This document shows positions 19,380-29,947 of a stretch of 64,000 nt of DNA, piece after piece. Position 1 is the first letter of the stretch. The number at the start of each line of letters is the position of its first letter. The DNA is taken from NCBI GenBank assembly GCA_934047225.1, contig OW204012.1, positions 15,500,001-15,564,000 of the forward strand, written 5' to 3'. Source of the stretch: Ypsolopha sequella. Its lineage: Eukaryota; Arthropoda; Insecta; Lepidoptera; Ypsolophidae. The position numbers and the translations under genes are program-made. A model generated the notes under the pieces. That model searched no databases. It was not told where the DNA came from and worked only from the letters and a program-made list of their open reading frames with translations.

Positions 19380-21947
19380 ATGGCGCTAACAGCAGCAGAA
19401 AGACAACGTCGCTGTAGGCTCAAGAAACAGGCTGATAAGGAGAAGTATGAAGAATACTTGAGAAAAGCAAGAGAAAGATATCACACTAATAAGAAACTTG
19501 TTAAAGACATGAATTGTAGAGAAAAAAGACTGACAAATCGAAAATGGAAGATTAAACAGAAAAAGTATAGAGAAAAGTTAAAAGAACGAGAGCAGCTTAT
19601 AGAGGAAGACACTCTTTCACCATCTCTAACCGACGCTAGCTCACGAAAAGTTCATTTTAAAACGAAAAAAATGCGTCGGGAAAGAACTAAGCTTTACAGA
19701 GATAATCTAAGGTTGGAGACAGAAATGACTGAATGGAAACGCAAATATGAAGCTTGTAAGAAAAAATTACAGCGAACTAAATCCCGTTTTGATAAATACG
19801 AGGTGGTGTGTACAGCTATTCAAGAAAAATACAAAACTACGAAGTCTAGGAAAGAGAGAAAAATTATCAAGGAAATGCTTGCATCAAATTTTGTAGAGAA
19901 AACAGGTCTTACCCAAGAGATAAGAGTTGCAGCACTCGGAATAAAATGCAAAGATAAATTGCGGAGATGTCAGAAAGTCCAGAAGGCTAAAGATTTACGA
20001 AAGGCGGTCCAAGATTTCTTCCTGCGTGATGATGTCAGTCGTGCTACAGCTGGCAAAAAAGAGACAGTGACCAAAAATAAAGTAAAGAAACAGAAGAGAT
20101 TCCTCCTTGATATAATGACAAATCTTCACCGCTCCTTTTTAAAAGAAAGTGGCATGAAATGTTGTTACTCATACTTTACAATGAACAGGCCATTTTATGT
20201 AGTTACTCCTTCCGCTGATGCTCGCGAAACATGCCTGTGCAAGCTCCACACTAATATTCAGTACAAAATACTGGCTTTAAAGAAAAAACGAGCAGTTTTC
20301 ACCAGCGACTTGAGTCGTTTTCTGGAGTCTGTAGTTTGTAGTATAAATCAAAAGGAATGCATGTTTGAGGCATGTGAACAATGTAGCGGCAAGAATTTGA
20401 TTGATTTAAATTTGTGTCCAGATGATGAAGTGTCTTGGTGGGAATGGGTGCGTAAAACTGAAGAGATTACTAAAGATCAGAAAAAACGCAAGATTTCCAA
20501 AAATGTAAAAGAGCTTCAACAAGCTAAGCTATCGGATCTGATTGTCAGTTTTAAGAAAGACCTCATAGAATTCAAAAAACATGTGTTTAACGTCCGAATC
20601 CAACATAAAGCTTATAGAGACTGTATTGACAATTTAGACCACAAAAGTGTTGCTGTCCATATCGACTTTAGCGAGAACTATAATTGTAAATGTAGTCAAG
20701 AGATACAATCTCACCATTTCGGGGGTTCTCGTAACCAGCTGTCATTACACACAGCTGTCATCTACAGAAAGCCTGAAGGAGCAGAAACCAAAGAAATTAC
20801 ATCATTCTGTACGGTTTCATCATGTCTGCTTCACAATCCTGCCGCAATATGGGCTCACGTAGACCCGATTCTAAAGTTTATTAATGAGAACTATCCAGAA
20901 ATACATACTATTCACTGGTTTTCAGACGGTCCCTGCACACAATACCGTCAGAAACAGAATTTTTATCTCATGACGACCAGACTATTTGATGACTATGGAT
21001 TCAAGAACATGACTTGGTCATTCTTTGAGGCCGGTCATGGAAAAGGAGCAGCCGATGGAATAGGGGGACTGATAAAGAGGACAGCCGACAGAATGGTCGC
21101 TCATGGAAAGGATATTGCCGATGTGACTCATTTCTATACGTTTTTAAAAGATGCGACGAAAGTAAAGTTGTTCCTTATTACCCAAGAGGACATCGATCGC
21201 ATTTCAATGACTATACCAACATCTTTGCTGCCTATTCCGGCCACAATGAGAATGCATCACATTTTTTCCTGTGCACGAGGACAATTAAAATACAGTGAGC
21301 AAAGCTGCTTCTGTAAGACTGAAGGTGTTAACGGTTCTTGTTTTTGTATCGCACCTAGCACCCAGTATAACTTTTCTTCAAACACTGTGACAGAAGATAT
21401 GGATATTGACGAAGATGTTAATATTGGCGAGGCTGGATGCGTTGAAGCGGGAAATTTTGATATGGATGAAATGGGCATTTTTAATTCTGCCATACAGAAC
21501 CTCAATGCTGGAAGAACAGGACTCCTCTTCAAGAACATTTATGAAGGTTCAAGTGATAGCTCTGATAGTGAGACTTTAGCACAAATTCAGGACAAAGAAA
21601 ATAGAAATAGAAACACCTGTGCCGGTACCAGCGTCGATAAAACAGAAATCCACCCAAGAAATATTCCTAAAGGTACATACTTGCTTATAAAAATAATGAG
21701 TGAAAAGAACAAACAATACAATTATGTTGGTGTTACTGATCGTGATTTTGAAGACTCAGAAGTAAAGGTTACTTTTTTAAGATGTGTCGACGAAACAAAG
21801 CGTGCTTTTCGTCTTAAAGATGATGATGTATCATTTGTTGATTTTGAGAATATAATTAAAATATTAGATATGCCTTCTATAAAAATGAAGGGGAAAAGAG
21901 TATTGTACTGTTTTAAGGAACCTATTGAAGAAGTTTTTGAAAAATAG
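19380..21947 (+). CDS. Putative DDE/D transposase, 855 aa, intact
   Basis: Single uninterrupted frame. Residues 1-200 are highly basic and helical, starting MALTAAERQRRCRLKKQ, and are probably a DNA-binding and coiled region. Cys/His-rich text follows at about 250-360 (CLCKLH, CMFEACEQC). The core has HIDFSENY (D429), FSDGPCTQYRQKQNF (D516) and FFEAGHGKGAADGIGG (E550, D559), the spacing of an RNase H-like nuclease. A later CFCKTEGVNGSCFCIA motif could bind zinc, then an acidic linker, and a C-terminal domain from about 760. Family knowledge: similar proteins with SDG..QY and SHGKG.DGIGG motifs are repeated in cnidarian, fish and arthropod genomes. The catalytic assignment is inference. No stop or frameshift suggests recent activity or domestication. 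Confidence 0.8.
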   Translation: MALTAAERQRRCRLKKQADKEKYEEYLRKARERYHTNKKLVKDMNCREKRLTNRKWKIKQKKYREKLKEREQLIEEDTLSPSLTDASSRKVHFKTKKMRRERTKLYRDNLRLETEMTEWKRKYEACKKKLQRTKSRFDKYEVVCTAIQEKYKTTKSRKERKIIKEMLASNFVEKTGLTQEIRVAALGIKCKDKLRRCQKVQKAKDLRKAVQDFFLRDDVSRATAGKKETVTKNKVKKQKRFLLDIMTNLHRSFLKESGMKCCYSYFTMNRPFYVVTPSADARETCLCKLHTNIQYKILALKKKRAVFTSDLSRFLESVVCSINQKECMFEACEQCSGKNLIDLNLCPDDEVSWWEWVRKTEEITKDQKKRKISKNVKELQQAKLSDLIVSFKKDLIEFKKHVFNVRIQHKAYRDCIDNLDHKSVAVHIDFSENYNCKCSQEIQSHHFGGSRNQLSLHTAVIYRKPEGAETKEITSFCTVSSCLLHNPAAIWAHVDPILKFINENYPEIHTIHWFSDGPCTQYRQKQNFYLMTTRLFDDYGFKNMTWSFFEAGHGKGAADGIGGLIKRTADRMVAHGKDIADVTHFYTFLKDATKVKLFLITQEDIDRISMTIPTSLLPIPATMRMHHIFSCARGQLKYSEQSCFCKTEGVNGSCFCIAPSTQYNFSSNTVTEDMDIDEDVNIGEAGCVEAGNFDMDEMGIFNSAIQNLNAGRTGLLFKNIYEGSSDSSDSETLAQIQDKENRNRNTCAGTSVDKTEIHPRNIPKGTYLLIKIMSEKNKQYNYVGVTDRDFEDSEVKVTFLRCVDETKRAFRLKDDDVSFVDFENIIKILDMPSIKMKGKRVLYCFKEPIEEVFEK

Positions 21948-21958
21948 ATGTCGTTGCA

Positions 21959-21964
21959 AATAAA
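21959..21964 (+). promoter_or_regulatory. Polyadenylation signal candidate
   Basis: AATAAA 12 bases after the transposase stop; another occurs at about 22050. The close spacing suits a compact transposon transcript. Confidence 0.5.
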
Positions 21965-22844
21965 TATAATGTCTAAGCAGCTTAATTTAAGAGATGATTT
22001 TTAAAAGATTTTCTGTTTTTTTTTTTAATTAATAACCATCTTTGATAGCAAATAAAGCTAAAAAGGGGCAAATATGTATTTATTCATACTTATTAATAAG
22101 TAATATTCTTAGATTTATGTTCTCTGTTCCTTTAATGATTTTGTGTCTACTTCGTCACGTTTATGTCAACTTCGTAACGGTTCCTGGGATGATGTCCCCT
22201 AATCATATTATTTAAAACTACACATTTATAATCGGAGAGTGACCTTATTTAAGACTGATTAAGATTATATAGTGTTATACATACATGCCTTACAGATGTT
22301 TATTGCAAATAATGTGATTTTCTTTAAATGGTTTACAACTTTTGATTTTAGTTTTCATTTCAATGTGACGAAGGAGACTTAGACTGATAATTTTAATCAA
22401 TATAACTGATTATTAAAATACTAATCGTTAAGGTAAAGAAAGCTCTTGTGTTTCCGATAATAAAGGTAATGTTTCTTTTACAAAAACTGTTTATTTACTT
22501 CTTTTATGCAAAAATCAATCTTTGTGACGAAGGATACATTTATTGACACCTGGTGAGACAAGTTCAAACCAAAACAATAATATTATTTAAATATTTTTAC
22601 TGCTGCATACAAATTTATGATCCACATAAGTCTATCGATAAAATTAATGCCACAGAGAAATTCTATGTTCACTTTATATTTTTTTAAGAAGTGGGGCCTT
22701 ATTAGTAAAATGACCCATGAGACAAGTTTAGGACATAGTTTTCGTTATTTTGTTTGTTTTTTAATGATTTTTTTAAAGAATTCTCGGTTATGACGTCACT
22801 TGAGAATTTTAGACATTATGCTGGTTGTGATGAATGATTCCTTA

Positions 22845-23521
22845 TAAAAAACCGGCCAAGTGCGAGTCAGACTCGCGTACCTAGGGTGGCGTATTGTGGA
22901 TGATAAATTTAATTTTGTCATTTTTTTTCGCGAATTTCTCAACCGCTTTATGTTTCCTGTAATCTTTACGTAAACACATATTACCATGATTTTTTTTTCA
23001 TATTTTTTGGTTCACCAGTTTCGGGGATAAGTGGGGGGGGGGGGGGCATACATATTTTTGGGGTTTTTTAAAGATTTCTCGAAACCAATGCCAGTAAATA
23101 TAGTAAAAGTATATATTTTTACAATCAGCTTTTTAATATCTACAATTTGATACCCATAATGTATTTTTAAAATAATATTTATTATTTTTCTTACTTTTGT
23201 TTTGGAAATATTTTGAACAATTAAAATTTTTCATATAATTTATACACCGTGATATGTGGGCAAATCAATTTTAAAATCTATTTTTGTTCCAAATTTCATG
23301 TTTTTATCTTTAAAGGTGCTAAAGTTATGAGGCTGTGTGTGAGGTCATATAGTGGGGAAATCCGGAGACGCAGGTCAACGGTGGATCTTGCACTTAGCCA
23401 CGCACCGTTGCCTTTTCTGTGCGCATTCGACGGACGGACAGACAGACCGACAGACAGTAGAGGCTTAGTAATAGGGTCCCGTTTGGCAGCCTACACTCTT
23501 CGGTTACGGAATCCTAAAAAA
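22845..23521 (+). repeat. Interspersed repeat A, copy 1
   Basis: Starts ACCGGCCAAGTGCGAGTCAG and ends with the GGACGGACAGACAGACC block, then CGGAATCCTAAAAA. It belongs to the very common lepidopteran GCCAAGTGCGAGTC family. Other copies here: 55885-57345, 59837-60083, and parts at 47060-47545 and 52085-52165. It contains a 14-G run at 23033-23046. The class is unassigned. Confidence 0.85.
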
Positions 23522-24719
23522 CCTAACCAAACCCTCGGAATAAAGACTACAATCCAGCAAATGAAAAGGGCAAAAGTGTTGCCAACTCGGTGAATATTTA
23601 ACTTGAAAACTTTTCAGACTGACACTCCTGCTTTTATTTCATTTCACTTGTGCCTCAGTTTAATTAATTTTCTGTAAAAAACAGCTGTTTTCGCCATCTT
23701 TATTAGCAGCTAGAGAAATTGTCTCCGAAAATTAAAATAGGGTCTCTGCCCTACTAATGTTGACTCCACATCTAAAATGTAAGGGGTTTGTTTATACAGA
23801 CGTGTAAAAGGTGAAGCTAATTTATGCAGCCAAATTCATACTTGAGGCTTGGTAAGTGATCGGTATCACGGATCAATAACGCTTTTTGCTAATTTCGCAG
23901 AATAAAACGTTGACCTCCCACAGTAACGGACTCGGGGCTGGGCTTGCGTTTGTGGGGAACAAGAGAAAAATAATTCACGAATTTCACGAAATGGATCATC
24001 GAACCTTGATAATGAGCACTTACCGAGTCTCCAGTATGTATTTGGCTGCATAAATTGATGTCACCCAGCAAGTACACTCTTTTAAGGCGATGCCAAAAAA
24101 ATTTGGGTTTTTTCGAATCCATTTACTCCACTATAACGTCATCTACGTATTTCATTTTTGGGTAAATGTTTCTCGAGTATTTGATTAAGATTCTCACTGA
24201 AGCAAAACGCGTTTGGATGAAATTTTCTCGATAGAATTTAATTCCGAAAAGACCTCTAAATTGTTTTATTTTTTCCTGTAATTCTGAAATCCTAACTAAT
24301 TTCATTGTGAAATTGCATTCAAAATGTGGATATTATGTATTTGTAAAGTCTCCATGAAAATCTTTTTGACAAAATAGCTTAGTACATTTTATATTAATAA
24401 AAAACCGTATTTTTGCTACTTTTCCACGAATCCGTCCCACTCGCACTGAGGGTTTTTTCGCATATGGAGTAAAAGGGACGCCAAAACTTTTACGTATCGC
24501 CTAAATGTAAAATAATCGTGGTTTGTCGTAACGCGGCACCGGGCTGTCGTCACGTAATACTGTTTGCCTGTAGCTAATACTAACTAATCGGACGATATCT
24601 AACTTTATCAACTATGTATACTTTTGTCCTGCTATACAAACAGACTCAAGAACCATCCGCCCTCCCGCATATAACAAACACAATGCACATGCAACAAGTA
24701 CGATAAGTAATAGAAAACT
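23522..24719. other. No recognised gene
   Basis: AT-rich DNA with small matches to other window repeats (for example CCGTCCCACTCGCACTG at 24432, similar to text at 31712). No coding region supported. Confidence 0.4.
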
Positions 24720-24850
24720 TATCGACACGTGTTTCGCCTCTAAGCGGGGATCCTCAGGAAATGGTTTCCAAACATAAATGTGCCCTAACGGGATTAGAAC
24801 CCGCGACCTCTTTGTTAGAAGTCGAGACAGAGGCGGTGTCAGGAAAAAAA
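24720..24850 (-). mobile_element. SINE-like fragment
   Basis: On the minus strand it carries GCGGGTTCTAATCCCG, close to a tRNA B box with a T-arm-like stem, next to CGATAAGTTTTC-type 3' text. No intact A box identified. Confidence 0.45.
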
Positions 24851-24908
24851 CGAAAATTTAGTCGACTACTTTCAAAACTAATGAAACTTCCCCCATTTTC
24901 GTGTCCAT

Positions 24909-25679
24909 TTAAGGCCGGTACACACCGGATGCGTGTGCGTGGCGTGTGCAGCACGTATGCGTGGCAGCACCAGTTGTATTGTATGAGACTATATGGAAGA
25001 CGTCAGACTGAATGCATTGCGTGCACAATGCGTGGCAGGAGCCGCACGCGTCACGCAACGCACACGCCACGCATCGCTCTGAACAGTGAACACAAACCGA
25101 CTGCGTGCACGCGTGACGCGGAGCGGCAACGTCGCATGCGCGCGAGCTGCGATGACGTTGTATTATATGGCTTTCCCTGTTCGACGTCAGACCGGGTACG
25201 CCCGCAACTGTGCTGCACGTCTCTACGGCGTGTACACGCAAGCAATTTTGTATTTTTTTACAAAATTTACCGCGGTTTAGCATGAGTGTCGCTTTGAAAG
25301 AAAAGTTAATAGAAATTGTGAGGAGCCATTGTTGCTTATTTGACCAGAGTGACAAAGATTATAAAAATATGCATTACAAGATATTGTTATGGGAAAGGAT
25401 TAAAGGGCATTACTGGATATAGAAGATAAAAAAAAATATTTTTGATTTTTAATATGTTGGATAATTTAATATTTTAAGCATTAAAATACGTAACAAACTT
25501 TTTTCGGATACTGCCAAAACAGTGAGTACGCATCAGGCTGATGCGTTGCGTAGCTACGCAATCACCCTGCGTGTCGTGCGCAGCTCAGTGTGACAGTACT
25601 GACACGCCGTAGCTACGCAGACGTGCTGCACACGCCACGCACACGTCACGCACACGCATCTGGTCTGTATCGGCCTTTA
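24909..25679 (+). mobile_element. PIF/Harbinger-type non-autonomous element
   Basis: Element 24912-25676 (765 bp) with 3-bp duplication TTA on both sides (24909-24911, 25677-25679). Ends: AGGCCGGTACACACCGGATG and the inverse of AGGCCGATACAGACCAGATG. Long GCGTG-rich inverted arms follow. The short duplication and GGCC ends fit PIF/Harbinger, and the internal MADF fragment supports this. Confidence 0.88.
25282..25422 (+). pseudogene. MADF domain fragment in the Harbinger-type element
   Basis: 46 codons beginning MSVALKEKLIEIVRSHCCLF, then DQSDKDYKNMHYK and LLWERI, before a stop. This is the first half of a MADF (Adf-1-type, Myb/SANT-like) DNA-binding domain. PIF/Harbinger elements encode such a protein as their second gene. 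The truncation means no functional domain; a leftover exon is likely. Confidence 0.7.
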
Positions 25680-26312
25680 TTCTAAATAGTTTTATTTTTA
25701 TTTTTTGTATAATTAAAACGGCTTACAAAAACTTAATTTCGAAATATATTTGGGGCCGGCATCAGTCGAATTATAAACAGTAAGAAAATTACATAAAATA
25801 TATACAACCTTATGACTAATGAGTTTAAATTAATGACATTTGATATATGAATAAAAAATATATATACAATATTCTAAATAGTGAATGCAATCCGAATAGT
25901 TCGAAATGCGAAATTCGAATTGTTTGCTAGCCGCCCGCCATACCCACGTGTAAAAAATTAAAAAAAAAATTACCAAATTTCGAAAAATCCGGACTTGTTT
26001 GTGATGGTAACGTTAGAATCCGGAGTTGAGAAAAATCCGGATTTAGCAATCCCTAATTCTGACTACAAATAAGAAGCCGTTAAAAGACAGCACAAAATAA
26101 ATAAACGTCAAAAGAAGACTTGTTGAAAGTTCCATCTATAATTATCTGAATATAGCTTATAAGTCGCTTACATAAGAACTATATTGCAAAGTTACCTACT
26201 GGAGTACATTTCGTTTCTAATATAATTTTAATTAGCTATTGTTTCAAGACATCTCATCTGTCCAAAATTAACTAGGAAAACACTAATTAACTTCCAAACT
26301 ACTATAAATATA
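25680..26312. other. No recognised gene
   Basis: AT-rich DNA between the Harbinger-type element and a SINE. Nothing supported. Confidence 0.4.
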
Positions 26313-26648
26313 ATCATATCGTCACGACATGAATCCTAGAGGGGGTGTCAGAGGTGTTCTGAGTGTGAACTGTGAAATGCAAGTCACAGACCACACTTTC
26401 ATCGGCGATTATTACATTCTAAACGTGATGGGTGGTGAGCTCTATCACCGTTCTTCGGGCACAAATACACGCAGGTTTCCTCACGATGTTTTCCTTCACC
26501 GTTCAGCAAGTGGTAAGTAAGAACAAATATTATGCACATAAATTCCGAAAACACTAATAATTATTGGTGCACGCCCAACCGGGGATCGAACCTGGATCTC
26601 AAGATTGAGAGACCAGAGCGCTCTACTTCTCAGCTACCGTCGCTTTAT
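26313..26648 (-). mobile_element. tRNA-derived SINE, family S, near full length
   Basis: On the minus strand the head reads GTAGCTGAGAAGTAGAGC (A-box region) and GGTTCGATCCC (perfect B box), then a body with GTGCCCGAAGAACGGTGATAG and CAAGTCACAG-type text (inverse), ending CATGTCGTGACGAT. The same family occurs at 46729-47010, 51340-51475, 60862-60995 and 61320-61641. Confidence 0.85.
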
Positions 26649-26717
26649 GTATAGTTGGTTCCAGTAGTACTATTCAAATACTCTTCAGAAAGATAGTTTG
26701 TATTTCCTTATGCTTTC

Positions 26718-26870
26718 TATGGCGACACGTCTACACGTTTGCCGCATTCCTTTTAGATATGAATAATCACGTACAATTAAGTATAAATAAGGATTCATCT
26801 TTCATCAATATATATTACATACATAACCATCATACTAGTAACAACTATTGATTTTATACCGCCCCCAAAT
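26718..26870 (+). repeat. Left LTR of the gag-only element
   Basis: 153 bp from TATGGCGACACGTCTAC to ACCGCCCCCAAAT. Confidence 0.8.
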
Positions 26871-27103
26871 TGGTGACCCCGAGTGTGAACTAAGCAACCC
26901 GACGTGAACACCAGGAAAACCCGACTGGAACATTATCGCCGGGGACCCGGCGTGGTCCCCGGGCGTACGGCGACACCCAACTTGAACTGGACGTAATCAC
27001 GGGGAACCCGCCACCACCTCACCCCAGACGCACGGCGCTATACTAAGCAACCCGACGAAACAAGATAACACCTACTAGGCCAGATGCAACAACAAACTCC
27101 AAC

Positions 27104-27412
27104 ATGGACACATTGGAAATCGCGACAACCTCCATCATATCCCGGATTCCGGAGTTCTGGAGGGATCAGCCCCGACTATGGTTTACGCAGTTCGAAGCCA
27201 TCATCACCCCTCAAAAGCAAGGCGATGACTATAAGTACAACATGGTTATCGCAAAGTTATCAAAAGAGGAAATACAACAAGTAAGCGACATACTCACGGC
27301 TTCACCAGAAACCGATAAATACAAAGCAATCAAAAACCGCTTGATTGGGTGCTACGAGGAATCAGAACAACTCGCAAAAATCAAGATTCACACAAATATC
27401 AGCATTCGATAG
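27104..27412 (+). CDS. Truncated gag, Ty3/Gypsy-type
   Basis: 102 codons: PEFWRDQPRLWFTQFEA, then YKYNMVIAKLSKEE and KYKAIKNRLI. This is the conserved N-terminal gag core of insect Gypsy-like elements (F.W....WF.Q.EA). The frame ends early, and the zinc knuckle and all pol domains are absent. It is probably non-functional, but it may have been retained because the first part of gag RNA carries packaging signals. Confidence 0.75.
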   Translation: MDTLEIATTSIISRIPEFWRDQPRLWFTQFEAIITPQKQGDDYKYNMVIAKLSKEEIQQVSDILTASPETDKYKAIKNRLIGCYEESEQLAKIKIHTNISIR

Positions 27413-28370
27413 TCACAACAACAATGGTAACGACACCGCAAATGGCATTGCTAGTATTTCAGAACAACTCGCAAAAATACAATTCAACAAAAATACAGCA
27501 GCACGGTCACGGTAACTATCGACGCAGCACTTAGCGGAATGCAATCATCAGCGTTATTCGTCATGATCAAGGTCAAGAAACATCAACAAAATTCTATGGC
27601 AATATAATGGAGAAAACTAAACACACTGTGTGTAAATAGCCGTCTAACAATTAACACTACCGACTGAAAAAGTGGTATAAGTTTTTGTACGGGCAAACAA
27701 AAACTCCAGCAGCCAAATCTTCGCAGTAAAACAAAACAAGTTTTTCAACACTCGCGCAGCAGCCAGCACTTTTCGAGCTTAACCAGACCAAATGCAGCCT
27801 TCATAGCTTCTTGGTCCTGCAGCTCACCCTTATCACTCGTCCCGACTCACTGTGGACCAACTGCACAGAAGACACACGTCTTCAGCAGCACCGCTCATCC
27901 CGACTCACTGTGGATTAGAGCAAACTAACTGCACAGAAGACACTCATCTTCAGCAGCACCGCTCGTCTCAACGAAGACTGGAGCAACCTGGCAAATGCAA
28001 GCAACCTCGCGCTATAACTACTTCCTCATCGAATCTTGGTATGAGAAAACGAGACCAAGCATTGAGAAGACATGAGAACAATTAAATCAAAGGCTGTGAA
28101 GAATTAAAAAGGAGTAAAATATTTTTGGGTGTCATGACGTCAACTTCTATAGAAATTATTTTATAAACGCTGTAAATAAGCGATTTGTGACCAGTGCTTA
28201 CAAAAATGTATACTATGTTGTTATAACTTACAAACGCAATATTTGTACTATTAATATTATTTCAGCATGTTCTATTGCAAATTTTGTATTTGATATCTAT
28301 TGTTAATTTTTTATTGTTTAGGCAAATTTTTATTAATATGTTTTATTTCATTTTATTGAGGGGGGAGTAT

Positions 28371-28523
28371 TATGGCGGCACGTCTACACCTTTGCCGCAT
28401 TCCTTTTAGACATGAATAATCACGTACAATTAAGTATAAATAAGGATTCATCTTTCATCAATATATATTACATAAATAACCATCTAACTGGTAGTAACCA
28501 TTTATTTTATACCGCCCCCAAAT
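28371..28523 (+). repeat. Right LTR of the gag-only element
   Basis: 153 bp, same ends as the left LTR, with visible substitutions (for example GGCGGCACG for GGCGACACG) and differences near ACCATCTAACTGG. Confidence 0.8.
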
Positions 28524-29947
28524 ATCCAAATATATAAAATCCATGACATATACTTAACAAGATTTCTCTTATTTAGATACTGGCCCTTAGCATAATAACG
28601 ATTATCAAAGCCAAACAAAACTCGTTATATTTTCGTAATATCTTGTAGCTCGAGAGCCAAAAACAAAACATTACAATCTAAAATGAAACGAACAAAAGAC
28701 AATAAAATTAAAATAAACTCCGTTACCGACACTAATGATATTTTATAAGATTTTCTACAAAGAGCAGGTGAAAGACGAGGCCATTCGATGTCATTCCAAT
28801 TTCGTTTGTACTATCTGGGCAAGCTCCACCAACCCACTTTTCATTCACATCACCATGGCAATAAGGGCGAAGAGAAGTCCTGCACAGTTTTCCCCGATGG
28901 TACCTAAACTTATGTGGGCGCTCGCTTTTTTAGGCGAAATTAATTTTGGAACTCCGCTTCGGTGATTGAAAAATTAAATTGAGGGTAGAAAGGACCTTTT
29001 TGAAGTTCCCGGTTCAGAGCTCCTCACATCCAGATTTACTTTTCTTTCTGCGTTTCTATACTGCAGTGATATAATGTTAATTTATATCTCCTTGCGATGG
29101 ATAAATCGCAAAGTGTTCAAACATAGAAATTGATTTCCATCATAGTTTTAGAGTTCCGTCAAAAGCAGAATCCTTTGGCATAAAGCTTGGGACATAAATA
29201 TGGATTGACAGTGCCTTCTGAAACATGCAAACTGAATAAAAAATGAGCACGAAATGGTTTAGATCACAAATAATTTTAAATCACAAATAAATCAAAATAA
29301 TTTCAAATTACATCTAATTTGATAGAAACATTGTAGTTAAATTTTAAACCTACCTGCAAGGAAAAAATATGTAATGTTTGTGTTATTTGTAAAAAATGGG
29401 ACAAACTGAAAACCAGCGCTACAAACTAAAACCTACAAATTTTAAATTTGGGATGTAGTTAGTATTAAGGGAGAAAAAAGGAAAAAGTCTAAAATGGTCT
29501 AATATAAAGTCTTTTTCAATGCAGTTGCTCGTAAAGTTTTCTTTTTTGTGTAACAAAATTATGCGGAAACCGACGCCGTGAAATAAAACAGTACTGAAAT
29601 CTTTTATTTCACGCGTGAAATAAAGTAATTTTTTCAAGTTTTTGACTCTGTGGTGCATGGTGCAAGTCATAAAATTTAAAAAATTACAAAGATGCAAGGA
29701 GGTTTTGCTGTCCAAAAAAAAACAATTATTTATAAGTTATATAATTGAATGATGATAAACACCATAACACATAAGATTCTTGATTATCTCATTTAAAAAT
29801 ACGTGTTTTGTTTCCGCAAACAAAAATATTTTTCACATTATTGGCTGTATGTATACTGTACCTTTGCCTCAAGAAAGAAAAAACTGTATGAAACGCGCGC
29901 TCTGCAAAGAAAGCACGCCGTTTTGTTGTAAATAGGCTTTGGTGAAA
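28524..29947. other. No recognised gene
   Basis: AT-rich DNA, no supported feature. The 98-codon minus-strand frame at 29419-29715 has no recognisable motif. Confidence 0.4.

Larger units (their letters stand above)
18459..22716 (+). mobile_element. Putative autonomous DNA transposon, superfamily unassigned
   Basis: 4.26-kb element. The left end GGGTCATTTTACTTTTAAGG.. (18459-18482) and right end (22693-22716, inverse) match at 21 of 24 bases. An intact 855-codon frame lies between. The decamer CTTCGTMACG occurs in both orientations only in the flanks (18861, 19206, 19222, 19241, 19261 left; 22150, 22170, 22365, 22524 right), as expected for subterminal transposase-binding sites. The duplication is unclear: TG on both sides is possible if the end is TGGGTCA. 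The superfamily is not certain; I considered IS3EU and Kolobok but could not decide. Confidence 0.75.
26718..28523 (+). mobile_element. Short gag-only LTR retrotransposon (Ty3/Gypsy-like)
   Basis: 1.8 kb. Direct repeats of 153 bp at 26718-26870 and 28371-28523 have a few differences. The primer-binding site TGGTGACCCCGAGTG begins at 26871, directly after the left LTR. The polypurine tract GAGGGGGGAG lies just before the right LTR. Only a short gag frame remains, with no reverse transcriptase, so it must depend on a relative. Exact LTR ends and target duplication are not clear. Confidence 0.85.

Noticed and set aside
22796..22987. 63-codon minus-strand frame
   Set aside because: Lies in repeat A; the same text recurs in other copies without an open frame.
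24761..25285. 174-codon frame and overlapping frames
   Set aside because: They cross a SINE fragment and the GCGTG-rich arm of the Harbinger-type element.
26570..26648. tRNA gene
   Set aside because: A and B boxes are present, but the cloverleaf is poor and the sequence continues into a SINE body repeated elsewhere in the window.
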